The notes under the pieces: generated by a model
What the model saw: the letters and a program-made list of their open reading frames with translations, nothing else
Database searches by the model: none
Told to the model about the DNA's origin: nothing
Part shown: piece by piece, positions 47,830 to 59,584 of the stretch
Numbering within the stretch: position 1 is the first letter of the stretch
Layout of the letters: the number at the start of each line of letters is the position of its first letter
Translations under genes and position numbers: made by a program
Origin: Tupaia tana
Lineage: Eukaryota; Chordata; Mammalia; Scandentia; Tupaiidae
Direction: 5' to 3'
DNA: 64,000 nucleotides
NCBI GenBank assembly: GCA_026018925.1
Contig: JAKSZU010000003.1
Span: 3,051,867-3,115,866, forward strand

Positions 47830-48350
47830 AAAAATAAGGTAATAATAACTAAAATTTAGAAACAAAACAAAACAAATAATCCTTTCCTACAAGGCTCTGC
47901 CCTCTCGAGATGTGCAGAAGCCCGTCCCTTGGTCATCCTCACGCTCGGAAGCGGTGTATTAACTGCAGCGGTTAGCACGGCAGTCACGTTTCCACCTCGT
48001 TTTGCGCTTGCTTTCTCAGCATCGCGGGCACCCCTGCAAGTCAGTACGGAGGGTATTTCCTGTGGCCGCCTTCAGTCCGACGGCGTAGAGGGAATCCGCA
48101 GCTGCGCTGCTTCCTAACTCACCCCGCGCCCGCCCCACTTCCTGCTGCACTGACATCCCACCCACCTGGGGGGCCCCCACTGTCAGTCTGGGGTGTCGCT
48201 CAGTACACGCTCAGACGCCCAGGCCAGCAGACTGACATGTGACGGCATGGGCTGCACCTTCGCTCTCACATGGAGCAACACCTTACGGAAAAGACTCCAA
48301 GGAACTGGGTTTTCCTCCAATTAGTGATTTCTAAGATTTCATAATGTCCC
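47830..48350. other. intronic, no recognised feature
   Basis: A-rich to 47880, then GC-rich unique DNA upstream of the exon. Confidence 0.5.
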
Positions 48351-48523
48351 GGGGCCAGCACGTGGCATGGCAGTTAAGGGCACTGGACTCCCACATAGCT
48401 AACTATGGTTCGAGTCCTGGACCTGGTGGCTTGCTCTCTCACTTTCTCTCTCGCTTTTGTTCTGTTCCTCTCTGGTCAAATTTAAAGATAAATACATAAA
48501 ATTAAGTAATTATTTAAAAAAAA
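48351..48523 (+). mobile_element. tRNA-derived SINE, short form, young
   Basis: ggggccagcacgtggcatgg head. Perfect 13-bp duplications ttcataatgtccc at 48338-48350 and 48524-48536. Confidence 0.96.
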
Positions 48524-49863
48524 TTCATAATGTCCCATAGCTCATACTTGGGATACACCTTAATTTATTTTTAAGATGAGAGAGAGAAAGAGACAGAAAT
48601 AAAGAAGAAGATAAAATGTTTTAATTTCAAAATCCAATTCTCCATTGCTAATTATAGAAATATAATTGATTTTGGTAATGATCCTACATTTTAAAATTTT
48701 GCTAAATTTAGTTATTTGTTCTAGTAGATATTTTTTGTAGAGTCCTTCGAATTTTCTACATAATCCTTTTTCCCTGTGGATAAAGATGGTTGTTTTCTTC
48801 CCCTCCTAACCGAATGCTTTGCCTTCCCACTGCCTTATGACCAAGGAACTGCTGGGATGAGCACGTGCTGAGTAGCAGCGGTGAGAGGAGACGGCCTTGC
48901 CTTCTCGCTCATCTTAGGGGATCCTTCCCTCTTCTTCACTTCCTATACTGCTGGTGGGTTTTCTTTTGGGAAGGTGTCCTTTATCAGGTTGAAGACGTCC
49001 CTATCTTTTCCCACTTTGTTCAGTTTCTAGAATACAATGTGTTCGATTCTCTCAAATGCGTTGTCTGCGTTTGTTGCTATGATGACGCTGTTCTCCTCTA
49101 TCGGCCTGTCAGTGTGGTGAGTGGCCTTGCTTGGCTTCCGCGTAATAAACCATGTATTCTGGCAGGAGTGATTCGGTCGTGAGCTGTTACCCTTTGTGAA
49201 TATTACTGCACGCCACTACCTGCTTTGGGGAAGGTTTTTGCATTTGTGTGTAGGAGAGAAATCGGTGTTTGGTTTTCTTTTCTGGAAATATCTTTGATTT
49301 CTGTTTCGGGTCGATGCTGATAGAACGTGCAGTCCCACTGCAGATGTGGACTCGGGAAGGACCCCTTCTCTTCTGTTGGCCTTGGAAGTCACATAGAACT
49401 GGGATCATTTCCTTAAACGCCTGGTAGACTTGCTCGGTGAGGCCATTTGGCCCTTGGTTTTCCTGTATGTAAATCTTTTAGAGCTCTCAGTCAAGTTCTT
49501 ACATCAACATAGGACCATGCGGCCTCTTGCTTCTCCTTTAGCAAGCTGTTGTAATTGCATCTGTTTTCTTTATACTGGCGATTGCATTGATACGAAGCTG
49601 TTCAAAATATTTCTATTATCCTTTAATACCTGTAGTGACTGCCTGTGCTTTTTCTTTTTTTTTTTTTTGCTCTTATTGATTTTATTGATCTTTGCTAAAA
49701 GCAGCTTTGAGTTCTGTTCATTTTTTTCATTATTTTTCTGTTTCCCATATGGTTGGTTTCTGCATTTTATTACTTTTCTTCTATGTACTTAGAGTTTACT
49801 TTCCCTTTTCCCCTAGTTTAAGGTGAAAGCTTAGAGCCAATATAAAAAACTCTGAGAATTCTT

Positions 49864-50124
49864 TTTTTTTTTTTTTTGAGAGGTTTTCGCTATAGGGTGC
49901 GCGCGCTCACCAGACAGACAGAGACATAGAGACAGAAAGCGAGAAATCACCCCCCAGGGGGGATGGTCACACCGCAATCCCTTCTCCTCCATTTTCCTCT
50001 CGGGATCTTGGGCACACACGCACACACGCCCGGCGTGAGTTTTAAGCCACCGGGTCCGGGACGCGAACCGCGGTTGACTATGTGCGAGTCCAGCGACATA
50101 GCCATTACGCTAACTGCTGGTTCC
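49864..50124 (-). mobile_element. tRNA-derived SINE, long form, young
   Basis: Poly(T) left, gctggttcc right. Perfect 12-bp duplications ctgagaattctt (49852-49863, 50125-50136). Confidence 0.96.
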
Positions 50125-50305
50125 CTGAGAATTCTTAAGTTCATCTTTATTTTTGATGTTTTTGCAGCATATAGCATTTTAGATGGACAGCTTCTTCCTC
50201 AGTGCATTAAGGATGTCACTCCACCATCTTCTCACTTGCAGAATCTGGTGAAGAGTCTGCTGTCTCACTCTTACATGCCTACATCTGTTTTCCTGCATGT
50301 AATAT

Positions 50306-50412
50306 AGGGGGTCTTCAAGAGAAAATGTGTATTATGAAAAAACTCTTCATGGATTTTCAATTTTTCTTGCACTAAAATGAAGTTGTACTTTCATCCCATT
50401 TTCCCATGAATT
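50306..50412 (-). mobile_element. mariner-like MITE, second copy
   Basis: Reversed, it aligns with 13827-13952 through aaatgggatgaaagtac, cattttagtgcaagaaaaa and aatacacattttct. The left inverted repeat has lost about 10 bases. Confidence 0.72.
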
Positions 50413-50718
50413 CCAAAGTCCCTTCCTGTCTCTCTCCTTTGGCTGACATTAAGATGCTCTACTTGTGAAAAGTTTGCTTTGTTTTCGTTTCCTTTTCTCT
50501 TTCTGGGACTTTAGGTATAGGTATGTTAGTCCATGCTTTATACTGCCCAACAGGTCACTGAAACTGTTCGAGATTTTTTTCTTTATATGTTTTTCCTCTC
50601 TGTTCTTAGTTTTAGTTCTTTAGTTTAAGGTATTCCTTAAAGTTTAGCTGTTTTTATGTTTCTTCTGTGGTATCAAATCTGCTAGTAATCTAGAAAGTTG
50701 CTTTTTACATATTTTTTT

Positions 50719-51259
50719 AAGTTTTTTTTTTTTTTTTTGCTATAGCGTACATGCATTCTCCAGAAAGGCAGAGAGAGACAGAGAGACAGAAAGCAAGAAA
50801 TTACCCCCCAGGGGGGATGGCCACACCGCAATCCCTTCTCCTCCATTCTCCTCTCAGGATCTTCTTTTTTTTTTTTTTGGAGAGGTTTTTCGCTATAGGG
50901 CGCGTGTGCTCGCCAGACGGAGAGAGACATAGAGACAGAAAGCGAGAAATCACCCCCCAGAGGGGGTGGTCACGCCGCAATCCCTTCTCCTCCATTCTCC
51001 TCTCGGGATCTTGGGCACGCACACACACACACGCCCGGCGTGAGTTCTAAGCCACCGGGTCCGGGATGCGAACCGTGATCGACTACATGGGAATCCAGCG
51101 ACATAGCCATTACGCCAACTGCTGGTTCCCTCCTCTCAGGATCTTGGGCACGCACGCACACACGCCCAGCATGAATTTAAGTCACCAGGTCCAGGACTCA
51201 AACCGCGGGCGACTACATGGGAGTCCAGTGACATTGCCATTACGCCAACTGCTGGCCCT
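50719..51259 (-). mobile_element. tRNA-derived SINE, long form, split by a nested SINE
   Basis: Outer copy: 50719-50863 (tail and body) and 51131-51259 (body and head, ending gctggccct). Its sequence continues correctly across the inserted copy. Confidence 0.95.
50864..51130 (-). mobile_element. tRNA-derived SINE, long form, nested inside another
   Basis: Complete copy with poly(T) and gctggttccc ends, flanked by perfect 15-bp duplications tcctctcaggatctt (50849-50863 and 51131-51145) that belong to the host SINE. Confidence 0.97.
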
Positions 51260-52211
51260 AGCTTTTTATATTTTATTTTTCATCTCTAGAAATTTCATTT
51301 GGGTGTTTTATAATCTCCAATTTCTCTTATCACCATACTCATGCTCTCATTTCCTTAAGCATTTGAAAAATATTTATTTTAGCTATTTTAATGTGCTATC
51401 CTATTAATTACATTGTCTCTGTTATTTGTGGGACTGGTTTTAAAACTGATTTTTCTCTTCATTATGGGTCATATTCTCCTGATTCTTTGTATATATAGTA
51501 ATTTTTTGAAAAAAAAATCAGCACGAGTATGTTGAATTTACTTCCGTTGAATTTTAGATATTTTTTTGTGTTGGACATTTTATGACAGGCAATTAGTTAC
51601 TGGTGGATTAATTTGATTCTTTCAAAGTTTGTTTTTAAGATGTTCTAAATTAAAAAAAGAAACATAAACAAATATTAATAATTATGAATAAAATTAAATA
51701 ATTCTTTTAAAAAAGATGTCCTATAGGCATTTCTATAGTAATCAGTACTCTGGTGCTAACTGAGCCTTGTTCCTCAGAGGTGGCTTTTCTTGGGTTTCCA
51801 CTTAATGCCCATGGCTAGAAGAAACTTAAACGATTCCTGGTACTGTATGAGGTCCAGGAATTTTTTTTGCCAATTAGGGGACTGCAATTGTTCTTTCCTT
51901 GGAATGTTACTTTGGCCTGCCTTATGGTGGTTTGTTCTTCACATACAAAAATCAATAATGAACCAAAGTCTCGAGGGACCCTGTGCAGATTTTGTGAGCA
52001 TCCTCAAAATAACGCCCTACTTCTGTGTACTGTTTCGTGCTTGTAGCTGAAGTGGCAGGACTGCCATCTAGAATGTTCCCTTTGTCCGCAGCCTGGCCAT
52101 GACATCCACACAAAAGCCCACATGGCAGCAGGGCTCATTTCATCTGTCTCCCTTTTCTCAGAGATCACGCCTGTGCTGTACCTGCTGTCTAGCACAAGGA
52201 AACTGTTTTTA

Positions 52212-52468
52212 GGGCCAGCAGGTAGTGTGGTGGTTAAGGCAACTGGATCCCACATGGCCAGCTCTGGGGTTTGAGTCCTGAACCAGTGGCTTGAAAAACA
52301 TGCCAGGGATATGTATGTGAGTGCCCCAAATCCCAAAAAGAAGGGGGAAATGGGAGAATGGGGGAGAAGGGATTGTAGTATGACCATCCTCATCACGGCT
52401 GCTGTCTCACCTCCCCTCTCTCTTTGGCAAGCACATGTGCCCTCTAATGAAATTAAAAAAAAAAAAAA
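52212..52468 (+). mobile_element. tRNA-derived SINE, long form
   Basis: gggccagcaggtagtgtggt head, poly(A) tail. Imperfect flanks gaaactgtttt and gaaaactatttt. Confidence 0.93.
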
Positions 52469-52479
52469 GAAAACTATTT

Positions 52480-52670
52480 TGCCCTACATTTTGTCCCATT
52501 TTTCAGTTGTGTGTATTAGGAGGGTAATTCCAGTTGTATCTTCATGGCTAGACTAGATGTAAGAATAATATTTCGATTAGTTTTTCACAGCTAGAGTCAT
52601 AGTGCCTAACAGAGACAGGTTACCACACATGCTCTGTAAATGTTTACTGAACAAATGAAGGATTATACTC
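52480..52670 (+). mobile_element. L2 3' end
   Basis: catagtgcctaacagagaca followed by ctgtaaatgtttactgaaca and aatgaagg is the L2 3' signature. Confidence 0.75.
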
Positions 52671-53059
52671 GAGCCGTTACAAGGGTGGCAATAATGTGAG
52701 AGGTATAAAAATAATACCAACAGAAACCAGCAAAAATGCAACTTTCCATTCTCGGGAATCAGTATAGGTCACATTCTCGATGGAGGGTCAGCTGCTAATG
52801 ACACCACAGGAGACAGCGAGGCTCTCGTTAGGCTGTCCGAGAGGCTCACCACAGCCCTACGTGGGTGTGTTCATGCGTGGCTGATTGTCCCGGTCTCCTT
52901 GGCCCCTGTGGTCATGGAAGCCGTGGACTCTAGGCCCACCTTTTACCACGTGCAAATAACGATGCAAAACTGGGCACATTCCTGAACATCTGCTCCAAGG
53001 CCGTGAGCCACAGATCAATGTTCCAAGCTAAGCAGGTCTTGGTTCCAGGTTTGCCCGGG
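52671..53059. other. intronic, no recognised feature
   Basis: Unique-looking DNA between L2 and L1 remnants. Confidence 0.45.
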
Positions 53060-53470
53060 CTAGTCCTTGGATGTTTTTGTCCATTTCCTATTAGTGACTT
53101 GTCTTTTCCTGTTCAATTAAGATGAACTCTCTGTAGACCGTAGATGCTACCCCGTTACTTGTCATACTATCCACTACGTATCAATTGATTTAGCCCTTTT
53201 TAAAATGAAAATTTTTAATTTTAGATGGCAAGTTAAATATAGCTATATTTTATTTTATGGCTCCGTATTTTCTATTTTGATAAGAAAAACTTCTTTCTTT
53301 TGTGCAAAAGCAAATAACAAACTTGTAAAACAGTTAAGCCTTTAATCCACTGGAACTTAATTTTGCATATTTATAAAATGAGATAGTATTTCCTCGTAGA
53401 AATGCCAGCATTATTTTCTAATTGTGTCACCATTCTCCCAGTGCTTTTCACACAGTAAACTGGAATCCAC
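53060..53470 (-). mobile_element. L1 fragment, antisense, near 3' end of ORF2
   Basis: ttaagcctttaatccactgg and aacttaattttgcatatttat correspond to the reversed old-L1 block that reads tctttaatccatctggaatt in other mammals. Confidence 0.68.
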
Positions 53471-53589
53471 TTCTGAGACCTGCCAGCATCTCCCTCTCCA
53501 CGCTTTTCCTCTGTAAAGCCAGACAGTCTTCAGCTTGGACCGTGGATTCTACAAGCCCGTGACTGGCATTCTGCTGACACCACTTACTT

Positions 53590-53735
53590 CGTAAGGTTTT
53601 GGAAACATCTTAACTTCTTGTGCTTCTGCAGGGAGAGAATACCTACCACATGGTTGGTGTGAAATTTCAATGAGGTAATGACGATTCCTGCTATGTTATA
53701 CAGTGTTCAAAAATGCTAGCTATTACTGAACTATT
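53590..53735 (+). mobile_element. MIR
   Basis: cttaacttcttgtgcttctg, caatgaggtaatgacgattc, cagtgttcaaaaatgctagc, tattact follow MIR order. Confidence 0.65.
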
Positions 53736-53739
53736 AATG

Positions 53740-54316
53740 AGCTGAGTACAGTATCTTCAGTACGTGTTTTCAAACCAGGTGAAAAGGTTTCGTTCTTAGA
53801 GCTTTTGAAACTTTTCCTGGTCATATTCAGGTGTTTGTTTTTAGATAAAGTAATTCAAATCATTTTGACAAATATTCTAAAGTTTTATTGTAGTTCTAAT
53901 TATGTTTATATTAAAGTTTGATATTTAAAAGAATGAACATTATTAATATTGCTAGCTTATCTAAAAATCACACCATATTTTTAGTTTTTAAGAAATATTT
54001 AATAGGATTTTATGGTTAGCTTTACTCTAAGTCTTATGGTATTTTTAGATTTATTCTAAGTCTTTTCTATTTAGTCTGCTTATTGTGAATGAAATATTTT
54101 CTCCACTTCTCCTTTAGGTAATTAAGTTAGTGAAGAGACATTTACTGATTTAATGAAATATTTATTGCATTCAGCCATATAAGACATTTTCTTATCTATT
54201 AGTTTTTAAATAGTGTCTTTTAAGTTTTCTAAGGATAGAACTGTATTATCAGGAGGGGAAACTTTTCCTCTCTTATTCTCTAGGTCTTAGAAGCCTCTTA
54301 GTTTGTTTGCACTGTT

Positions 54317-54356
<40 letters not shown>

Positions 54357-55010
54357 TTTTTTTTTTTTTTGTTGAGAAGTTTTCGCTATAGGGCGCATGC
54401 GCTCGCCAGACAGACAGAGAGACAGAAAGCGAGAAATCACCCCCCAGGGGGGATGGCCACGCTGCCATTACACTAACTGCTGGTCCCTGTTTGCACTGTT
54501 TCTAAGAACCTATTCAATTTTTGCGGTGATGGTGAGCTCTCGCCTGACTCTTGACTATGACAGAAAAGGCTCTGTTGTTTGCCGTTCAGAATGGGTGTCA
54601 CTGCTGGTTTGTTCTTGGTAAGTAACCTTTATCATATTAAAGCAGCTTCTCCTATCTCATCGATTGTTTTTTATAAGGAGTTTCTGGTAAACTTTATCAG
54701 ATATTCTTTCAGCATCGAGTGGTTTTAATTATAAAGATTTTACTGTAGTTGCTCACTGAGCTTTGTTGGCTGATTCCCTGATATGTAAACGAGTGATGAG
54801 ACCTTACTTGTGAATAGCGCATTGTGATTTGATTCACGCCTGGCTCTCCTTTTTATTTTCTTTATAATTTGGTGTCTATACTCACAGATGGGATTGGTGC
54901 AGAACTACATTTTGCACTAACTGGAACTACTTAGTAGTAATCAATAACATAATTTTTAGTAACGTTATGCTGACTTTCAAAAATATCGGTCTCTATTTAA
55001 ATAAAATGCT
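53740..55010 (-). mobile_element. L1 fragment, antisense, ORF2 RT region
   Basis: Reversed L1 blocks: ttatggtatttttagattta, ttattgtgaatgaaatattt, then after the SINE gtttgttcttggtaagtaac and catcgagtggttttaatta. Several stops. Interrupted by the SINE at 54320-54487. Confidence 0.7.
54320..54487 (-). mobile_element. tRNA-derived SINE, long form, internally deleted, (TTTC)n tail
   Basis: The tail is (TTTC)n plus poly(T). The body runs normally to gatggccacgctgc and then jumps to cattacactaactgctggtc in the head, missing roughly 110 bases including the T-loop part. Perfect 16-bp duplications tgtttgcactgtttct (54304-54319, 54488-54503). Confidence 0.95.
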
Positions 55011-55458
55011 AGGCATTGTTCTGGTGAGATAAAAATCTAAAAGACTGTTTGAATTCCAGGCAGAGAGCGCATGTGTGTGTGTGAGAGAGTGCAAGTGAGG
55101 GCGGGAACGGCCCGGGCAGTGTCCCGTCTCTGCACCACGCCCTCCCATGGTGCTCAGCTGGTCAGGGTCTGAGAATTCAGGCCTCGCCTGTCTGCACCTC
55201 TCACATCGACGGTTGAGCATCCAGACCAGCCGTCGGCCTGTGGCTCCTGGCCCTGCAGCCTAGAAGCCTATGGCTGCACGAGAAAGCTGGGCTAGGACTG
55301 TTCTATTTTAATGCTACAGACAGGCATGCTTGCTTATAAAGGAGGGGGGAAGGCGGCGCTAGTGGAGGGGAAGCGAGCAAGGACAGAATGCCCCACTTCC
55401 CAGGTCATACAAGGGCAACGCACGGTGGAGAGCGTAAACCCTTCCACGGCCATGTTCT
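55011..55458. other. intronic, no recognised feature
   Basis: Short TG-rich spot at about 55070-55083. Otherwise unique. Confidence 0.45.
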
Positions 55459-55723
55459 TTTTTTTCTTTTTTAAGAGGTTTTTGCTACAGGGCGTATGCG
55501 CTTGCCAGAAAGACAGCGAGTGACAGAGAGACAGAAAGTGAGAAATCACCCCCCAGGGCGGATGGCCATGCCGCAATCCCTTCTCCTCCATCCTCCTCTC
55601 GGGATCTTGGGCACGCACGCACACGTGCCCACCGTGAGTTTTAAGCCACCAGGTCCAGGACTCGAACCACGGTTGACTACATGGGAGTCCAGTGACATGG
55701 CCATTACACTAACTGCTGGTCCC
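55459..55723 (-). mobile_element. tRNA-derived SINE, long form
   Basis: Poly(T) left, gctggtccc right. Imperfect flanks ttccacggccatgttct and ttccacagctattttcc. Confidence 0.95.
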
Positions 55724-57630
55724 TTCCACAGCTATTTTCCAAAATCAGTATTCTCCAAGAGACTCAGGAAGAAAGAACTAAATATACCAGATGAGTAATG
55801 ATAAACAAAAAACAAGTCCTTGGATTAGCTGAGTAATGAGAGGACACGGTACCATGAGAACACACAGCAAGCTCAGAGCACGGGGGTGTGGCTCCCCGCC
55901 CTGGCTGGCGAGGAAGAGGGGTGGGGCCTGACAGCACCTGAGGACGCAGCCACAGCCTGCCTCTGGGCCCTGGATCTGCCTGAAACTTGGACTCAAATGC
56001 TGCCCACAGAACTGCGTTTGCTGGTGGTGAGAGTCAGAAAACTTGAAAATGCCCTTGCCCCAAAGCAGGGTGAGAGGCTGATTAAAGGCTGGCCGTGGAG
56101 GAAGGCCCAGGAGGCTTGCAGCTGAGCGAGTTCTCCCTCACCTTGAAGGCGGAGCCTCCTCCTAGACTCAGGGCATCGACTCGGCCTTGCATCAGGCGAA
56201 GCTGGCTCACTATCTCGCACGGCCAATCTTTGTTTCAGGGTTGTGCAGAGCCCCTGGAGCAACCTGTGGTAGGTAGGGGTGGGAGTCCTGGGGGGGCACA
56301 GCACCTGAGGCTCAGGGGTGGGGGTCCCTCCGACCCATTGCACGACCGCAGTGAGCGAGACCACAGCGGGATCCTTTATGCAACAGAGCAGTAGCTGAGT
56401 CTGGAATTAGACAAAGCTGGACTATCAGTTTTCAGTCCTGTGATTCAGAAAAAAGTGTCTTCAGGTGGTGTGAGAAGGTGCTGGACTCCCACATGGCCGA
56501 CTGGTTTGAGTCCCAGACCTCGGGGTTTGAAAATCACACTAGGTTTGCATGCGTGCATGCCAAAATCCCAGGAGGAGAGTGGAGAAGGGACTGAGCTGTG
56601 GCGCCTCCCAGGGGTGATCCCTCACTTTCCCTGTCAGGGTCTCCAGCGACAGCATGCATTCTATGGCCAAAACCTACGAAAAGGGAACCAGCTCTTTAGC
56701 CTCTGTACACGTGTTTCCCGATCTGTAGAGTAAGCACGATGAAGTACCGTGGTTCCCAGTGTGAGACAAGTGCCCGTGGCGTTCTCGGTGTTCCTGGCCG
56801 CAGTGCGGGCACCCAGGACGCCGGTCCTTCACTCCGCCCCTGCACGGGCCTTGTGCCTCCTTCCACAGTGCGGCCTCGTCCACTCTGCCATCCTTACTCT
56901 CGGACTTTGCTTTCCGAGGTCACCACCCCTCCCTCAACAAGGCTCAGAACCCCAGACAGCGGAGACCAGGGCGACAGCTTCAGTCTCACCTGCCCTTACA
57001 CAGACATGGCCAACCGTGACCACGTCCACTCTCAGAATGTAACGAAAACCCACCGTCCCTCCCAGGCAGGGCCTTAGTTCCAGACCTGCTTCCTCTCTCC
57101 TGGGAGCTCCTTCTCAGCGTCCTTCCTTCTCCAGAGCCCCTTTCATACTGGCCGCGGGTTATTTCCCTAAAGCACACCCGCGTACCCAGCTTAAAATTCT
57201 ATCCCTCCTCTTTTCCTCCAGGAGCAAGGCCAGGAAGGTTCCAGAAGATCATTCTCCTGGGCCTGTAAGCTACGACTTCTCGAGCCCTCCCAAGATGGCC
57301 CACTGAGCGCAGTCCGCTCTGGGGCTGACGTCCGCCCCCTTCACAGAGCCCAATGCCGTTCCCACGGGCCCTACGTGCAAGGACCGCCCCAGCGCCCCGT
57401 CTCTGACGGCATCTGGAGTGGACGCGGCCTTCCTTTGCTCTCTCTGCACCTTGTCCCTCAAGTGCAGAAACGTGACACTCAAGCGGTCACTTCTTTCCTC
57501 TCTGGGCTGAGCTCCCTAGGAGGAAGCACCACGCTTTGCTGGTCACTGCCCACCCCACCTGGCCCCCACCCCCACCTGCCTGGCAGAGCCTTGCTCAGAG
57601 GAAGCTTGACTGGCCAAAGGGCAGCCTGTG
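55724..57630. other. intronic; one SINE inside
   Basis: GC-rich. A SINE lies at 56460-56686. The remaining DNA is unrecognised, and frames of up to 123 codons overlap on both strands. Confidence 0.5.
56460..56686 (+). mobile_element. tRNA-derived SINE, long form, 5' end shortened
   Basis: ggtgctggactcccacatgg, cccaaaatcccagg-like block, cccaggggtgatccctcact. The first bases of the head are missing and the end is diverged. Confidence 0.85.
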
Positions 57631-58091
57631 GGTGTGGTGGGAGTCACAGCCCCCCCCGACAGGAGGGGTGTGGTGGGAGTCACAGCCCCCCCAGGACAGG
57701 AGGGGTGTGGTGGGAGTCACAGCCCCCCCAGGACAGGAGGGGTGTGGTGGGAGTCACAGCGTCCCTGGCTACAGGACAGGAGGGGTGTGGTGGGAGTCAC
57801 AGCGTCCCCACCCCCCAGGACAGGAGGGGTGTGGTGGGAGTCACAGCGTCCTCACCCCCTGGACAGGAGGGGTGTTGTGGGAGTCACAGCGTCCCCACCC
57901 CCCAGGACAGGAGGGGTGTTGTGGGAGTCACAGCGTCCCCACCCCCCAGGACCGGAGGGGTGTGGTGGGAGACACAGCGTCCCCGGCTACAGGACAGGAG
58001 GGGTGTGGTGGGAGTCACAGCATCCCCACCCCCCAGGACAGGAGGGGTGTGGTGGGAGACACAGCATCCCCACCCCCCAGGACAGGAGAGG
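57631..58091. repeat. G-rich minisatellite, 11 copies, two unit lengths
   Basis: The core ggggtgtggtgggagtcaca recurs 11 times (two copies read gttgtggg). It is followed by a variable C-rich spacer (short ccccccca, or long gcgtccccaccccccagga, or gcgtccctggctacagga), so units range from about 37 to 47 bp. All plus frames stay open, which explains the 159-260-codon frames. Confidence 0.96.
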
Positions 58092-59584
58092 TGGCCCAAA
58101 AGCTTAGACTCCACTCTCCCTTCAGACGTTTCAGAGACACAGCATAACATTTCCTAGTCACTCACTTTTAAAATGAGAAGAACAGCTTGTGAAGTAAAAA
58201 TCTGAATAAAATAAGTGAAAAACCCTTTTATTTTCTGTCCTATCTCATAGTAAAAAAGGCAGAAAGGCAAAAAGAGAGAGAGAAAGAAAAAAGGACCCGA
58301 AAGGGAGAGAGCAGTGGGGACACAGGGGCAAGGGGACAGACGGGGGGGCGGAGGGGTGAGTCAGGCAGCCGTGGAGACGGGCCGCCCCAGTGCTGTTCTG
58401 GGCCCGCAAGTTTCCTCTCGGAAGCCCTTGGTCTGGGGTCCTGACCTGGTCGCCACAGCCCTGGCGGGCCCTGTCCTGAGGGCCACCTGCAACCCAGCAT
58501 GGGCCAACACAGCTCTCCATGAGAACACGGGACCCGCTGCGGCCAGATCTTCCTGCTGTTCAAGGGATGCCAGACACCTTGGGTTGCGCTTGCGAAACCA
58601 CCCGCAGGCCAAAGCAGGCATGCCAGCCTCCACCGAGCTGCCAGCCGGCCTCCCCGCTGTGGGCAGCACAAAGCCCGCTCCCCTTCGTGGCTTCACAGGA
58701 CTGCCTGGAGCCAGGCTGGGACGGGAGGCCGGCTGCCCTGCTCCGCTGCGGCGGCTGCCCTGTCCTACCGTGAGCCTGGCAGGGGGAGCTCAGGACAGCA
58801 CGCCTGGAGCGCAGGGTGCCTGCACTCCCAGCGAGGTGTCCCATCTGGGACGGCTCCTGGGACAGCACCTGGGACAGCCGCCACCCGCCCAGACAGGCTG
58901 CCCCAGGCTTGGGGGGCTGACTGAGTGGGAGGGGAGGCCGCACACCCCGCGGTTAGCAGGTCAGAGCAAGCGGGCGGTCTCACGTGCTGGCGGCCCGTCG
59001 CCAGGCCAAGGCGCCACGACAGCCCTGGCATTTGCTCTTCTTGATTTTGAAATCTAATAACACTTTCCTAATTATGTCCCTCTCTGTGAGGAGTCAGAAT
59101 TAATTAATTTTTAGACTGAGATAAAAATTCAAATTCTATGTCTGGTGACTGTATAAAATCAAAGGGGTACATAAATTAGGGGAACGGAAATACTTCCTGT
59201 TGAAATGTTAACTGAGTAATTCAATCAGTCATTAAAAGAAGTACAGACATACAACGCGGGAAAACCTGGCATAGCGTGACGCAGGACGCGCCTTACTCTT
59301 AATTGACTTATCTTCTCTTTCAAGTATTTCCAGAACCCGCAGCACTTACATGTTCATCGTTGGAGTTAGGCTAATCTCTTGGAAACATGAGGCTGAATTT
59401 TTAAAAATCTGATTAAAATGACTGAATAAATGGCATCGAAACAGGAATTACGGAAATCACCACACCAGAAAATGATAAACAGAATTTCACTAGCCCACAA
59501 GGTTACAGATTTCATAGTTCAAGGTTCACTTGTGAGCTTTTCAGTACACATTGCTAATTGAAGTTGAATTTGAAGGGTTCGTTA
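58092..59584. other. intronic; GC-rich then AT-rich
   Basis: A purine-rich stretch lies at 58252-58310. 58320-59030 is GC-rich with a 247-codon plus frame of no recognisable family. 59040-59584 is AT-rich and free of recognised repeats. Confidence 0.5.

Larger units (their letters stand above)
48560..52195 (-). mobile_element. L1, antisense, ORF2 to 5' region, interrupted
   Basis: The plus strand reads as reversed L1: aataaaccatgtattctggc, tggtagacttgctcggtgag with gccatttggcccttgg, ttgattttattgatctttgc and aaggtgaaagcttagagcc (ORF2). Further right come blocks of the 5' part: gtcactccaccatcttctc, catctctagaaatttcattt, tcttcattatgggtcatatt. It is decayed, with SINEs at 49864-50124 and 50719-51259 and a MITE at 50306-50412. 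Confidence 0.78.

Noticed and set aside
57375..58157. 260-codon frame with regular GVVGVTA repeats
   Set aside because: Produced by the G-rich minisatellite. All three frames are open in parallel, which is a repeat effect.
58314..59057. 247-codon plus frame
   Set aside because: GC-rich chance frame on the strand opposite to DPP6, with overlapping long frames on the other strand and no recognisable family.
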